From Mesostigma viride (lineage: Eukaryota; Streptophyta; Mesostigmatophyceae; Mesostigmatales; Mesostigmataceae): DNA of 64,000 nucleotides. Every line of letters starts with the position of its first letter. The stretch's first letter is position 1. Positions 32,893 through 44,840 of the stretch are shown in pieces. The stretch lies in contig RPFO01000231.1 in the NCBI GenBank assembly GCA_009746045.1, forward strand, positions 307,888-371,887, in the 5' to 3' direction. Under the pieces are notes generated by a model. The model worked only from the letters and a program-made list of their open reading frames with translations, did not search any database and was not told the origin of the DNA. Both the position numbers and the translations under genes were made by a program.

Positions 32893-35800
32893 TTAGACAG
32901 CTTGCTGAGATGGGTCCATCAGAGACTGAAGAACCTTGTATTGCACTGCTGCCTTCTGCACTAGCTTGGTCAAAGCATCAGCAGGATTGTCAACCCCAGG
33001 GATATGCTCAATATTGGCCAAGGAGGACAATTCCTTAAGAAGGAGATAATCCAAGTCCCTACTTCTGGCCATCTGCCTGTGCACAAACTGCACCATCCCC
33101 ATGGAGTCTGTTTTTAGAAGAGTGGTAACCTGAAGTGGCCAAGGAGTGTTAGAAGTCATCTGATGAAGCAACTCCTTCAGATAAAGGCTTGTGTGAATGC
33201 CTTCACAAATAGCCCTGCATTCTGCCACATCACTGCTGACAGCCACCCGTTTGTGCAGGCGACTAAACCAGCTCACCAAACTCCCCAGGCCTTCCTGTCT
33301 GAGCACAAAGAGCCCTGCAGCCCTGCCCCTGACCTTGGAGACCTGCCTGCTGTCCATTGAGCTATCCACATACAGCTCCATGCAAATGGGTTGTGATAAA
33401 TCCACTGCAGACAACAGAATGCCAGACGAAGCCCTGACCTGATCAGCCACCTTGGCAGACCCTAGCTCTGTCAGCATGTCATCAGGCAACCTGGCTATGA
33501 CCATAAGGTCTGGCCTGGAAATGCCTGCCACCCAAGCAACCATGCCCCTCACCATGGGACACAGTGCCTGTGTGATGACTGGAGGAAGCTTGCTAATGAG
33601 GGTCTCTTGATAATCATTGCCCCCCACCAGCAGCATACGCCACTCCCCCCCTTCTTCACCAGTGTGGCCTCCATGCCCACAAACAGGAGAGGCTCATTCT
33701 CCACCTGCCATTGCTCCCTACCCAGAGGAAACTTGGACTTAATGATGGAGATCAGCTCCTTAAGCCACGACGTGGGAGCTATCAGATGTAGGTCATCCCC
33801 GTGCAGCGAAGCATACACTGGTAGGCCTTCCCATTGCCCCAGAAACAGACAGGGGTCTACAGGAGAGACCTTCAAGTTGCAATGCTCCTTCAGGAAACGG
33901 TTGAGAGTCTCCCTCCAGATTATTGGACTTGACCTCAGGCCCTCCAGGCCCTTGAGGATTTTAAGGAACTCAGTGTGAATGTCCCTTTTCCATACAGCAG
34001 GCACCCTGACATAGAAAGGCGTCTTGCCCTCCCACTTTTCCTGTGCCACATCTGCATCCCCTCCAGAAATGCCCTCTTGAAGTCTACCACCACTGAGCCA
34101 TAGTCCAAGCCCTTGTTGAGAAGGCCTAGAAATACACACAGCAGCAGCCTCCAAGTGTCATGCAGCATGCCAGGGGTATACAACTCCTCAGCAGTGCACT
34201 CACCAGTACCCTTGAACTCATTCAGCACTGGCCTGACGTGTGGTACCTTGACCCCGTCCACCTCCTTCATCTTGATGACAAACTTGAGCTTGAGTAGACG
34301 TCGTGCAGGAGGCAGGTCATTGACAGGTTCCACGCATTTCTTGGAGATCCAGTCCTCCCCAGATTTAATCAGACCCAGTGTGACCTGGGGACACATAATG
34401 GGAGAGGACATGAGCTTCACCAGGCCTTGGTAGTTGATAGGGCTGTGTCCAGCAAGTGAGTGAGGACCAATGCCCAAACTGCTTGGATGACTAGCAGCTG
34501 GCAATATGAGGTCATCAACCAAGGGCTCCTGCCCCTGGCACACTTGCACACGCTTAACCGTCCTGGTTACTGCACGTGATAGGTGAGTGGTCCTGAAATT
34601 AATCAGTGGGACCTGACCAGCCCCTTCCTTAGTCAGGAGAGAGGACGTGATCACTACCCCATCCTGGCATAGGAAATTCTGCCCCAGAAGAGCAGGTCCC
34701 TGATAGCCCTCCAAGACACAAAAAGCAGTGTCCTGTCCAAGGATAGGAATGATACCTCACCCAGTACCTTCACGTGTACCCCGCCACTGAAGTCAGACAC
34801 AAACTGATAGCTGGGTTCAGTCATGCTGTACCCTGCTGCAGCTCTGGTCCCAATGATGGAAACCTGAGAATTAGTGTCTACCTCTAAGGCAGTGTCCAGC
34901 CCCAGATTGCCATGCCACCTGAGCTTGGCTACCTTGGGCTGCTTCTTGGCCCTTTGCAGAGCCCCAATCAATCCAGCCAAACTTGTCCCCCTGGGCTTGG
35001 TTAGAGCCTTGGGCTTGACAGTTGACTCCCCAGCTGTTGACCTTGCAGCCTGTTCAACAGGTACCTCTGCAACCTGGCCAGGGCTGACAGATTCCCCTGC
35101 AACAGATGTGGTCGTTGCGTCAGTGATGTCACTTGGGACCTGAAAATCCTGCAGATCCTGTGAGCCTTGTGCCTGACTGCCCTCATTCATCAGGTTAGGC
35201 TTGACATATGACCAACTCAGCCGGTGCACATGCTTTGGTTCGTCCTCCATGCTGACCAAGCATGCGTGGCTAGCTTCATCAACCTGGGTAACCACCCCAG
35301 GACTCCAGCTACCACGTTTGCCATAAAGGCTAGGTTCCTTCCAAGCTAGGACCTTCTGACCCACTTGTGGCTCCAGCATCTTCCAACCCCGGTCCTTCTC
35401 CCTCAGCTTGGCAAAGGTGACATGTGCAGCATGTTTCCAGCCCTCCAGCACATGTGGTGGGCACAGGCCATGATATAGACCCATTGGGCTGACAGCAACT
35501 CCATCATAGTAGAAGTTAACCCTGCTGTTCAGCTGCTGCTCCACGTTCCTCAGCCATGCACTCCTGACAAGTGCAGGTGCAGACAAGGGTACCCAGTCTT
35601 CAGAGATAATCAATTTCTTGACCTCCTGGATTGCCCTCTCTATAGCACCCTGCTGCCCATGAGCCTCCCTAGGTGTAACCAGCAACTCAGGAAGGGTGGG
35701 ATCACCCTTGAGATGCTGAAACTGCATGTCCACCTGGATCCTTGTGGTAGGAAACTTGGCTCTTACATTCTGCAGGGCAGCCAGCAAGTACCTGTTCTTC

Positions 35801-36375
35801 ATAGAAGGTAAATGCTCCAGCACCTTGTATTTGTGTACCTGTCCACGCACACCAACAGTTGCATGCCCCTGATGTGTTGGATATCACACTGCAGATCACC
35901 AATGCTCTGAGGTAGAGCTTTGGCATGTGATTTCCTGGGCTTGTTGGAGGACAACTGGCACTTACACCGTGAGGCAGCTTGCTGACACGCCTTAAGAAGG
36001 GGTGCCCTGCCCATACGGAAGGCAAAGTTGTTTGACAGAGAAGTGGCATGCCCAAACATGTTGTGGATTCGGGCACCCAACTCCTGGTACACAGAGGAAG
36101 CAGTCCCTGGCACAGTCAGGACTGTGCTGTCAGGTTGTCCAGCATCACCATGCTGTCTTCCATCCTGTTCTGACTCAGAGTCTGAGTCACCCTGCTCATG
36201 CCCAACACCTGGACCGCCAGCAGGGACCACATGCATACCACCAGAGGCCTTCACACCCCTCTGTGGTTGTACATTGGTTTCTCTCAAAATGAGAGGTCCA
36301 CCCTCGTGCCCAGCACGAGGATGCATGGGGTCAGACATTCTTACAGCTGCACCAGCTGTCAAGGACGTCTTCATA
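32893..36375 (-). pseudogene. Pol region of Copia-like copy 2 (fossil)
   Basis: Recognisable parts in - strand order: integrase HHCC and core (about 36.4-35.2 kb, with HNMFGH and AHGQQGAIER), a retropepsin-like part (about 34.9-34.6 kb, VDTNSQVSII and LLGQNFL), RT (about 34.5-33.6 kb, VVDFKRAFLEG, GLRSSPIIW, SLHGDDLHLI) and RNase H (about 33.5-32.9 kb, YVDSSMDS, AECRAICEG, PGVDNPADALTKL). The domain order is the same as in copy 1. The region is broken in several places. Confidence 0.85.
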
Positions 36376-36484
36376 GGAACCTGTACCTCTCCAGGTGACC
36401 TGGGGCCACCATGAACCTGGAGATCACCCTCTTGTTGCCCAGATATAAAATCTGCATTGGAGCACCTGGCCTCCCCCTGGGTGA

Positions 36485-37612
36485 ATTAAGGTGTGTAGGG
36501 GTTGCCTCAGACAGTCACTGCTCCTTGTTGTCTTCTTGCTGACTGCCCTTTGAAGGCTGGCCTGACTTGGACTTGTTGTTGTTGTTGTTGTTGTTGTTTT
36601 TCTTGTTGCTGCCCTGGCCCTGGGTCTTCTTGAAGCTGGGACACTCCTTCTTGATGTGCCCCCACCCCTTGCACAGGTAGCACTGGATCTTTGACTTGCC
36701 CTGGCCTCCTCCCCCGTTGTCAGGCGCGTTACCCTGCCTGGGCTTACCACCCACTCGCCTGAACACCGACTTGGCAGTGTGACCTCCGTCAGGTCGGGTG
36801 AATGGTTGGCCTTCCGCTTGTTGTGGTTGCCCCCCGTCCTCCTTGGCTTCTGTCAGCCTCAGACGTCTTGGAGCCCCCCTGGGCACGCCCACCTGCGTGG
36901 GTAGCCTTCACAGCTGGCATTCCACCCTCAAACAGCTCCTCTGCCTCGAGTGCTTGTTTGATTATGACCTTGTAGGCCTTGAGGGTAGAGTGTGGGGCAC
37001 ACATGACCTTTAAAGAGCCACGTGTTGCCTTGTCCAGCCCAGAAACCTTGAGCCAGTTTGTCAGGGCTATGTTAGCTGACATTGAAGCCGTGAGCCCTGC
37101 CCTCCTCAACCATTTTGCAATAGTAAGGAAGTTCTGGATGGTCCCCTTGACCTCCCACCCTTGGTATTTATCCTGCCAATGGATCCCCACTTCTTTCGCT
37201 GATCCTCTAGCAGCTCCTTCAGCTCAGCTACGTAGACTGCCCAGGCCTTGTTGGCCTTCTTGCACTCTCTGGAGGTCTTTAATCTGATCTGTGCACTTGC
37301 CAAAAGTCTGGCTGCCTATCCAGATCTGATAATAGTTTGTACCCCCGTACAAACTTGGAAACCCCTCTAGTCCTTCCACAAACTCCTTCAGCCTGCTTTG
37401 GCTTAGAGTCTGAGTGACAGGTTGCAGCTGATTAACAATAAAACCCTGGTGGTGAATCATATCCAGAAACAGCATGTGTAGTATTATTATTCAAAGGGAT
37501 ATTAGTAATCTCTCCGGTGACCCCCACGTCATCTACGTGAGCGGTCCCGCTACCAGCACCCCCATTATTATTCCCACTGGCTAGGCCCTTGCTACGGCGT
37601 CCCTCAGCCATG
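36485..37612 (-). pseudogene. gag region of Copia-like copy 2 (fossil)
   Basis: Begins near ATG 37612 (MAEGRRSKGLASGNNN) and ends with a basic nucleocapsid part holding CYLCKGWGHIKKEC, a canonical CCHC zinc knuckle, at about 36.65 kb. A short TTG run (36577-36600) encodes an Asn/Lys-rich tail. The region is broken in a few places. Confidence 0.75.
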
Positions 37613-37733
37613 GTAAACTACACTAGCTGTGTATGGCCCTGAGCTAAGCAGCTGGAAAACAAAAGACAGGTAGATATGTACAATCTGTCAAAAAGCCGCC
37701 TGCCCCGGTGCCGACCGCGCCACCATGCCGAAT

Positions 37734-38618
37734 TCAGTCGAGACCACGAAAATCGCAGTAGTCGTAGTCGTAAATTGGATCGTTGGCGACAGGCGCAGGC
37801 GCCTCCTGGCCTTGCCCAACCTCAATCGTCACCGGAGTTTCGATGACGATGGGGTCCAACCGACGTCCCGTCACCGGATCAATGCGGCGACGACGGCGGC
37901 GGGTGACGATGCGGAGCGGGTTGGTAAGAATCGTTAGAAAATCCCACCCGTCCGGCGCCCACTCTCGCAATGCAGACAAGAACGCGACAAGATTGAGCAG
38001 CAATTGCCGCTCACGCGTCCGGAAGCCTCGCGACAGCAACTGCAGAATCGCAAGGTCTTGAAACAGGTTGGTCGTAATCGTCGGAATGACGCCCGAACGA
38101 ACCGACAGCCAGTTAGCGAGATTGCGCTGGTAACCTGTAAGCGATGAAACCGCGTTGTCGATCTCCTCAGAGACCTCGGCAACCGCGCTGGGCGCTTGCA
38201 ACCCCGCCCGGGTATGGACCTCGAAGTCCGCGAGCAAAGCTCGAATGGAATCAAGGTAATCGCGAAACCCCGAAACAATCGAAGGTTGCGGAGGCGGGGG
38301 CGGCAGTCGTAGGTTTTGCAGCAGTGCCTGCTGCTGAGCGCGTAGCTCCGCACTGGACGCTACCGCCTGGTCAACAACACGCTGCCACGCCGGATTAAGA
38401 ACCGGACGATCTTCACGAACAGGAGTCGTCGAAGGACCAGCCGGAGATTCGGCGATGTCCGCTGGACTGCCCAAAATTTCAGAATCCCTCGGAATGCGGA
38501 ACTCCATCGAGTCCGGCATTTTTCTTGGTACGAAGATTGTAATACGAGTTGAATGAGAGTTTACCACCGAGGGAATCCATGGCTCTTGCAGGAAAGTTGC
38601 CTTTATTATAATAAGCAA
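37734..38618 (-). CDS. Extra 5' ORF of Copia-like copy 2, unknown function
   Basis: A continuous frame; the element's own start is probably the Met at about 38520 (MPDSMEFRIPRDSEILGSPA), just inside the LTR, giving ~260 residues. It is Leu-rich and probably helical, with LLNLVAFLSALREWAPDGWD, a strongly basic stretch (RIVTRRRRRRIDP) and an acidic C-terminus (YDYDYCDFRG). It precedes gag and has no zinc knuckle. Copy 1 keeps a decayed relative at 3.15-3.75 kb. It may be a separate N-terminal capsid domain or an accessory protein; I recognise no family. Confidence 0.6.
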   Translation of the reverse strand: MLIIIKATFLQEPWIPSVVNSHSTRITIFVPRKMPDSMEFRIPRDSEILGSPADIAESPAGPSTTPVREDRPVLNPAWQRVVDQAVASSAELRAQQQALLQNLRLPPPPPQPSIVSGFRDYLDSIRALLADFEVHTRAGLQAPSAVAEVSEEIDNAVSSLTGYQRNLANWLSVRSGVIPTITTNLFQDLAILQLLSRGFRTRERQLLLNLVAFLSALREWAPDGWDFLTILTNPLRIVTRRRRRRIDPVTGRRLDPIVIETPVTIEVGQGQEAPAPVANDPIYDYDYCDFRGLD

Positions 38619-39162
38619 ACACAGACGTAAGTCACGTCAAGTCCGAGACTGCACGTAGCACAGACGACAGGGTCGTTGTGCCAAGAGAGCGTGCACGCAA
38701 GAGCTAGCGTCCCGGTGCGACCAAGTCACACATATAGCTTGCTAGGGACGCGTCCAAGTATTCAGCTGCACTGTCACAGCTGAACTGTCAATCAATTGAT
38801 TACACAGACTCTGGCACGCCTTTGGCGCGCAGATCTATCAATTGTCCATACGGCTAGTCCTGTGGACCTATCCGTACATTACTCAGCACCAATTGTCTCA
38901 TAGGTCCTGGCGCGCTACAGCACGCCTACCTATCAATTGACTATCAAGTCCTGTACAAGTCCTGTCAACGTCCTGCGGACTATCAAAGTGACACTTGTAC
39001 ATCCTGTGTCCGTACGCGCCCACAGTGGCGCGCCGGGTACTGTCGGCACAGCCTAGGAAACGTCATAACTTTTACGTCCCGTATCCAAATGAGGCGTTTA
39101 AGGTGCCGTTGGAAAGAGCGTAACAATCTCTATCCACCTAACGTAAATCCTTTACGTTAACT
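38547..39162 (-). repeat. 5' LTR of Copia-like copy 2
   Basis: 616 bp partner of 31330-31943, followed by target duplication CATAC at 39163-39167. Confidence 0.92.
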
Positions 39163-39687
39163 CATACACATTAAGGAAATTCATCATGCAAGTCATGTAA
39201 TCTATGCGATGTATAGGCTTAGTATCAATAAAAAGGTGTACTAACTCTAGATAAGATGCTCTGGCAAGTGCAGTCCTAGCTGTGTCTGACAGTCGCTGGC
39301 TTGACTACATAGGTGATCTCTGGGCTGTGGCCATGGTGTGTGGTCAAAAGGGAACTTGCTGCTTGTGATCTTGGCTCTGATTACACAGCAGCGTGAAAGA
39401 CCAGGAGCTCACAACATTCTCACAGCGCGCACTGTCAGCTGTGTGCTCTTAACTCGCCCACCTGAGGTGACAGACTCTGGGCCTTATGCTGGTACCAATA
39501 ATGTACTCATTTGCTTCTCTCTTCTCTGTGCATGGCTGATGTGTCAGCTTCAGTCCGCTCCGGTGGCTGCCAGGGCGATGGAATTGGTGCGCACTTGCAA
39601 CCATGTGCTATGTTAGCTGGCCAACGACTGCCTTGTGAGAAATCTTCCCTTCATTTTACTTTGCCTGTGCTGTTATGCGTGCTGCAG

Positions 39688-39789
39688 TTTTTGCTTGCAC
39701 TGATACCCTTGCGGGGGCCCAGCCGTCCGGGATCGACAGCGGTTGTACGCCAACTGCTCCCTACTGTATTGGGGGGGGCTCCTGCCGTG
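39688..39789 (+). CDS. Cys-module exon 1
   Basis: 102 nt, phase 1-1. Acceptor GTGCTGCAG, donor GTACGTGG. Module C-x15-C-x6-C-x5-C with IDSGC and TAPYC, ending CRG. It is longer than the standard 28 residues between Cys1 and Cys2 and contains a seven-G run that could hide an indel. It follows the ~10 kb first intron. Confidence 0.62.
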
Positions 39790-40226
39790 GTACGTGGAAT
39801 CGTGGATGCTGCATGGTGAAAGTGTTGCAATACATGTGCAGCGTTCTTGATGTTGCCGGCCATGCAGTTTGGTTTCTGTGTAAAATATGGTAATGCGTTA
39901 CTTGGTCAACATGATAATTAACATCTTTCATTACAATTAACCCAAAACATTTCTTGTTTTGGTCCATTGGAGTTCCTTCCCACCAAGAGAAACATTTATT
40001 TTACATTTTTGTGTGCTAGGCTTTATACGGACAGCCTATACCACACCTTCAAACTCAGTGCACATCATTATCAAGTTGGTTATTGTAGCACCATGCTGGG
40101 GGCCCAGCATACTCGAACACAAGGTGTTGCCCCTCTTAGCAGCGTGGGTGGGTGGGTGGGTGGGAGCTGAAAAGAGGCCTCCGTACGTCCCCTACACCAC
40201 TCTAAGTACTGACTATCATTCACATT

Positions 40227-40320
40227 GCGCCACGCAGGCCTGCCGGCTGGCGCAGGTACAAGGTGTACTGACTGCCCATCACAGTTGCGCCAAGCCTGGC
40301 AGCTGGCGCAGGTACAACGT
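40227..40320. repeat. Two tandem copies of a ~45-bp unit
   Basis: GCTGGCGCAGGTACAA recurs after related GCGCCA-C-GGC sequence, 50 bp apart, inside a module intron. Nothing else is supported in 39790-41105 apart from a GGGT run near 40147 and the hairpin-like box at 40788-40820. Confidence 0.5.
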
Positions 40321-41105
40321 CTAGTGACGTACGTTAGTAGCTACCTAGGCCTGCACTCCGGAACCACACTCAGCCTCGGCACAAAAAGGGCCGGCCGGTG
40401 CAGTACCCTCGTGACAAGCGCTAGTCTGCGGCGGGTCAGTCCCCAGTGTTGCGAAAGGTACAAACTCCGCTGTGAAAGAACATCGCTGACTTATCAAGGC
40501 TTTGGCATCTGGACGCTTTTCTCACGCTAATATTATATTCGTCAATTTTTGCAGCACGTCGTTGGCCATGGCCATGCAGGCACGCACTCTCCTGCACCGC
40601 CACGTGCACTATCACAAAACGACAACAACCATCGCGCACTCGAAAAAATTGGAACCAAACACGCAAAAAATGTAACACGAAATTACAAACACCGGGGGGG
40701 TGGCAGGGCGCGCGAAGCATAGGGCAGCCCGACTGTAGCGGTGCACACAACATGTTACGACTTTTCCACGGTACAAACGGGTGCATACCGCGAATATTTT
40801 CGGTGCCATAAAATTCGCGCCAAGGCTGTCACCAGTTATGTAACACAGTCTGTTGTACTTTTGCTATTTTTGAACATGTTACAATTGCTGTTAATTCTGT
40901 TGTTCTCAATTCCTCAGTTGTACAGTACTTACTGCAGCACATTTGTTTCATATTCGGGTTGATTTGCAGTCAGGATACATGTATGCTAAATGCACCAGCT
41001 GCGGGTAACTTGCTGCATGGTCGGCCCTATTAAGAAATTTGCTTTGGATTTTTTTGCACTTGGCCCATGCTTTTGCTCCTGTGGGTAACTTCTGGTTGGG
41101 CGCAG

Positions 41106-41201
41106 TTTGCCAGAATAATGCGACACAAAATGTGACAAGCAGCGGACTGGATGCTGGATGCAATGCGAGCTTTCCCATCTGCGATGGCAACGCTTGTATC
41201 G
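41106..41201 (+). CDS. Cys-module exon 2
   Basis: 96 nt, phase 1-1. Acceptor GGGCGCAG, donor GTGAGT. Module C-x16-C-x6-C-x4-C with LDAGC and SFPIC, ending CIG. It has three N-x-S/T sites (NAT, NVT, NAS), so it could be heavily N-glycosylated. Confidence 0.72.
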
Positions 41202-41340
41202 GTGAGTTGATGTTGGTCCGCTGACTGTTTCCTTTGAACATTCTGCATTCATGTTTGCCTTCATGTTTGGGATGTTGCTTATAGTAATTTTCTGGCTGGA
41301 TTCTGTGAGAATTGGTGCCTAAATAGCTAGCTTCTTGCCT

Positions 41341-43279
41341 GTTAAGGGGACGGTCCCGGCGCGAATATTTTGGGGCCGAAAAATTCGCGGTACGGGTCCG
41401 TCCGTACCGTGAAAAAGTGGTGCACGGTGCGCGCACCCCTACCGGAGCTGGCCATGGTGACGTGCTTTCAGGCAGAGTAGAAAAAGATAGCTCGCGGAAT
41501 GCAGAGAAACTGAGCGAATCTTAAAGACGATGAGTAAATGATACTACTTCGTAGCGGAGTTCGCGTTTTTTGCAGTGTCGATGATTTTATTGATGACCAT
41601 CGCCACGGGGGTCCAATATGATGTTTTCGTCGAGAGGAATAAATTAGAATGTACGCTGGCGGCGGTGATTGTCAGGTTTTATGGGCTTTACCTAGCGTCA
41701 AGGATGCGTTTAAATTGTTATTGGTAAAGCTCTAAAAAATTTGCTGGGTTTCGGCAAGATTTCCGTCATGATCGGTAAGACACTCTCCAGGCTCGCGGGA
41801 TGCGCGTCTTATTGTTCCATGGAAGGTTGTTCTTTCTTGCGCCGCTGGGCGAAGGACAATGCCGGTAATGGTACGATCGTGTGCTCAGCGTGACCCTATG
41901 AATGTTTCGCTTCCTTTATGGGTTATCAACGCAAGTTTTCGCCTCCTTTCCGTGCAGTTAGCGCCAGGTAGAATGCCATTCCGTGCTGCGCATCGCTAGT
42001 TTCCTGGCACCTTTCAGTGGTTTTTATGTACGTTGCATGGCTGGGACGTGTCAAAGCGTGACCGTGGCATATCGTCAAGTTGTCAGGGATTTGCTGAGTG
42101 GTTTCTTGGAAGGAGATTGCTAACAGCACTCGGTTTTGTGTGAATATTGACGCGGCCTTTCTTAGCAGAGGCTTCATTGTGGTTAGAGGCTCACAAGCTT
42201 GATTTTGTTTCTTTGCAAACAATTGCGCTGGAAAGAAAGGTGGCAGTGGTTTTTCTGAGGGGCATACTGCATGGGTGGAACTGCACGTAGGTAGGGGTTA
42301 TCGTTGTCTTGTTGGCCTTTCTCCCACTAAAATGGGAGAGCCCTAATTCATATGCTAGCAAGGCAAGGTAACCATGGTAAGAAGCCTTGGCAAGCAGCAT
42401 GTATGATATGTACTTCTGCTTTCTCTGTGGACTGTCTGTTGTTACCCTTGTTGGGCAATTAGCGGGTATGGCTTTCTAGGGTGTTTTTGACTTTGGTCAG
42501 CTTGGTTTTGGGATGATGCCCACACCATAAACCTGGAATATGCTTTAGAAGTGTTGGCTAGGCATGTAGAGCTACCTGCCTCATTGTTGTGCACACACGC
42601 AATGTTCAGGTTGCCCGTGTCGAGGTAAGGCAAGGGCACATGACGTGCCCAGCCACCTCCTTGTACATTGTGGTCGAATTGGGCATGGTCAGGAGCCTTT
42701 TGGATGGCATAGGAGTGCTCTATCTAACTATAGGAAGTGTTAGTGTGCCTTAATACTCACTAATGCCTTCCTAAGCGTCTACACAGGTGGCCAACTGCCA
42801 AAATTAATAACTTCTACAGCTGAGCTCAGAATGGCACCAAACTTTGACAGTGCCTTCTATGGTCATGACAGAATTTGTCTTGTGCTTTTCAGGCATAATT
42901 GATGTGTTATGAGTGTTTACGGGGATGGCCCCCCTAAAAAAGCGTATTTTTTGGTCAAAAATTAATAACATGAAGGGATGTGCTGATTTTGATGATCCAA
43001 GTAGGTAGAAACCATGTGCCATGACATTTTTATAGGGGTTGTGCTTTTGGCATGCAACTGGTTCTCCCACTGTTCTGTGCAAGATGTGCCCAAAACAGCG
43101 TCTATTTTTAGCACATAGCCGGTGTATGGCTGGGGGTTGTACCCCCAACAAGTGGTGGTGTGCATGCCCAAACATCATGTTTATGGTCCCCAGTCATCAT
43201 TCAGTGGTTGGCAGTTGCATTTCTGTAGTTATTAAGAAGCTTCAGTTTTGATACAATTCCATGGGACCCTCCCCTTAAC
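41341..43279. mobile_element. TIR element of 1.9 kb without clear transposase
   Basis: Ends are a 17-bp inverted repeat with one mismatch (GTTAAGGGGACGGTCCC at 41341 and the complement of GTTAAGGGGAGGGTCCC at 43263-43279). No target duplication is evident. Open frames inside (for example 42804-43178, - strand) are short and match nothing I recognise, so it is probably non-autonomous. A hairpin-like GCGCGAATATTTT box lies just inside the left end. It sits in the intron after module 2. Confidence 0.65.
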
Positions 43280-43290
43280 CCATAGTCCGG

Positions 43291-43361
43291 AAACAGTTCG
43301 ATATATCGAACTGTTTGACCCCCGGTGGCGCGGCGCTCAATTCCAGGAGCGCCGCGCCACC
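43291..43361. other. Two adjacent perfect inverted repeats
   Basis: 43291-43316 is a perfect 26-bp palindrome with no loop (half-site AAACAGTTCGATA). 43324-43338 and 43347-43361 form a perfect 15-bp stem (GGTGGCGCGGCGCTC) with an 8-base loop. Both lie within 82 bp of the right end of the TIR element. They could be cruciform-forming DNA, an RNA structure or the end of another mobile element. Confidence 0.85.
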
Positions 43362-43412
43362 CGTGACGGAGGGAAGTTGTCCGGTGGGTCTGGGAACACT
43401 TAGGGACGAAGG

Positions 43413-44140
43413 TGATGCATAGGTTTGGGGGTAATATTCGCCATAGCCTGGTAATTACAACGTGTATTGAGAAAGTATCACGTGACTTTGGCGGGAAATT
43501 TTCACTCGCGCGCGCGTAACTAGATATGGCTGCCAGCGTGCCGTTGTCAAGTAAATTTGCGTCTCGCGGCTTGTAACGGTTCAGAATGTTGCTCAGAATG
43601 ATGATGCGTGATTTTCGTAGGTCAGGGGTGGCCAGATGTATAGCATTGGGAAAATACAGGTAGGGAATTACTGATTTCTTGGTCGCCAGTACCAGATGAG
43701 TAATGGCACGTCATATTTCGATTTTCTTCTTATGGCCGGGCAGTTGTCGCCAGCCCGAGCACCCAGTTTTGGTACTGGACATCCGCAGCAGCGTCCCTGT
43801 GAATTGGGATGCGTTTATAGGTCATCTTTGCACAGAACATCAACCTGGCAATCATGGTGGATGCATGCATTATCCGGCTATGGCGGCCTATGCCTGGAAA
43901 TCATTAGCCCGTGTGAGATATGAGGGTCCCGGCCAGCAGAACCCGGAAAGGTCGTGATCGAGCCAGGTACGGCAACGTGTTTGCATGTCGTTTGCACGGG
44001 AATCTGTCGTTTATACATCCTTGTTTCACGAGTGTATCAGTGCCTCTTGCAGCAGGTTTCCATGCCTGCTGTATGAGTGCTATTAGCCCCAAATCTGCTC
44101 AGTTTGTGGTGTTTCTTTGGAGGATGCCATTCCGTTGGTG
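43413..44140 (+). repeat. Intronic segmental duplication, copy A
   Basis: About 730 bp aligning in the same orientation with 54836-55570. Shared blocks include CACGTGACTTT, GGGAAAATRC, GGATGCATG, GGCCAGC-GAACCCGG and TTTCCATGCCTGCT. It lies upstream of module 3; copy B lies upstream of module 9. The similarity reaches a shared GTACGG after a CAG, which could be an additional unrecognised exon boundary. Confidence 0.7.
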
Positions 44141-44200
44141 CTGGTTTAGCAACTTCTTTGTTTTCCAGCACTTTTGACAGTCCTACGTGGCTGTATACAG

Positions 44201-44748
44201 TACCAGATGGCAACACGGCCATCTGTATGCTAGGGTGAGCACACTGAGTGAATTTGCAAGGCCAGCCCACAGCAGCTGTGCGCCTGTGCCCCTGCTCTAC
44301 CCCTTTTGCCACCTGGTGCCCAGGTGGGCGGGAGGCAAAAGAAACAACCTGCTTCCCTAGAATGGAAGTAAGCCCACCTTTTATAGCAACCACTTGTCCA
44401 GCCAACCCCTACAGGGTGGCTGGGGTGCAGTACAGGTGCCAGCACAAAAAATATTTTTTCTGAAAACTATTTTTTTTTTTTTTTGCTATATACGGCTAGC
44501 ATTCTCCGCTCAGCAGGTTATAACTAGTCATAGATAAAATGAGCATAGCTCACCAAATCCATTTGTGGCCTTGCTTTGCTTTGCATGCAGATCACCACAA
44601 ATCATCAAATTTATTACAATATGTTTGCTAGCTCTATACGGTGGAATACCACAGACTTGTCTACCAGATGGCAAAACGGCCATCTGTACTGTATGCTAGG
44701 GTGAGCACACTATGTGACTTTGCAGGGCCAGCCCACAGCAGCTGTGCC
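44201..44748 (+). repeat. ~80-bp direct repeat pair
   Basis: 44201-44281 and 44662-44748 both begin TACCAGATGGCAA-ACGGCC and contain GGGTGAGCACACT and CAGCCCACAGCAGCTGTG. They lie in the intron before module 3; the first half contains a short inverted GATGGC/GCCATC pair. Confidence 0.8.
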
Positions 44749-44840
44749 CCTGCTCAACCCACATCTCCTTACATGGCTAACAGCCGAAAAATACGTAAGA
44801 CATGCAAAAAGAAAACTTAACTACCTAGCTATCTATGGTG

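Larger units (their letters stand above)
31330..39162 (-). mobile_element. Copia-like LTR retroelement, copy 2
   Basis: A 7.8-kb LTR element on the - strand with 5-bp target duplication CATAC (31325-31329 and 39163-39167). Order in its own sense: 5' LTR (right), CGTATTACAATCT motif, a ~284-residue ORF, gag with CCHC knuckle, integrase, retropepsin-like domain, RT, RNase H, ~950-bp 3' noncoding region, polypurine tract AGAAGGGATTGG, 3' LTR (left). It belongs to the same clade as the element at 2484-9316 but pol is well diverged. The LTRs differ by roughly 2%, so it is older than copy 1. It is broken, with perhaps six to eight interruptions. It lies in the proposed first intron of the modular gene, in antisense. 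Confidence 0.9.

Noticed and set aside
33607-36414. + strand open frames opposite pol of Copia-like copy 2
   Set aside because: Shadows of the - strand element.
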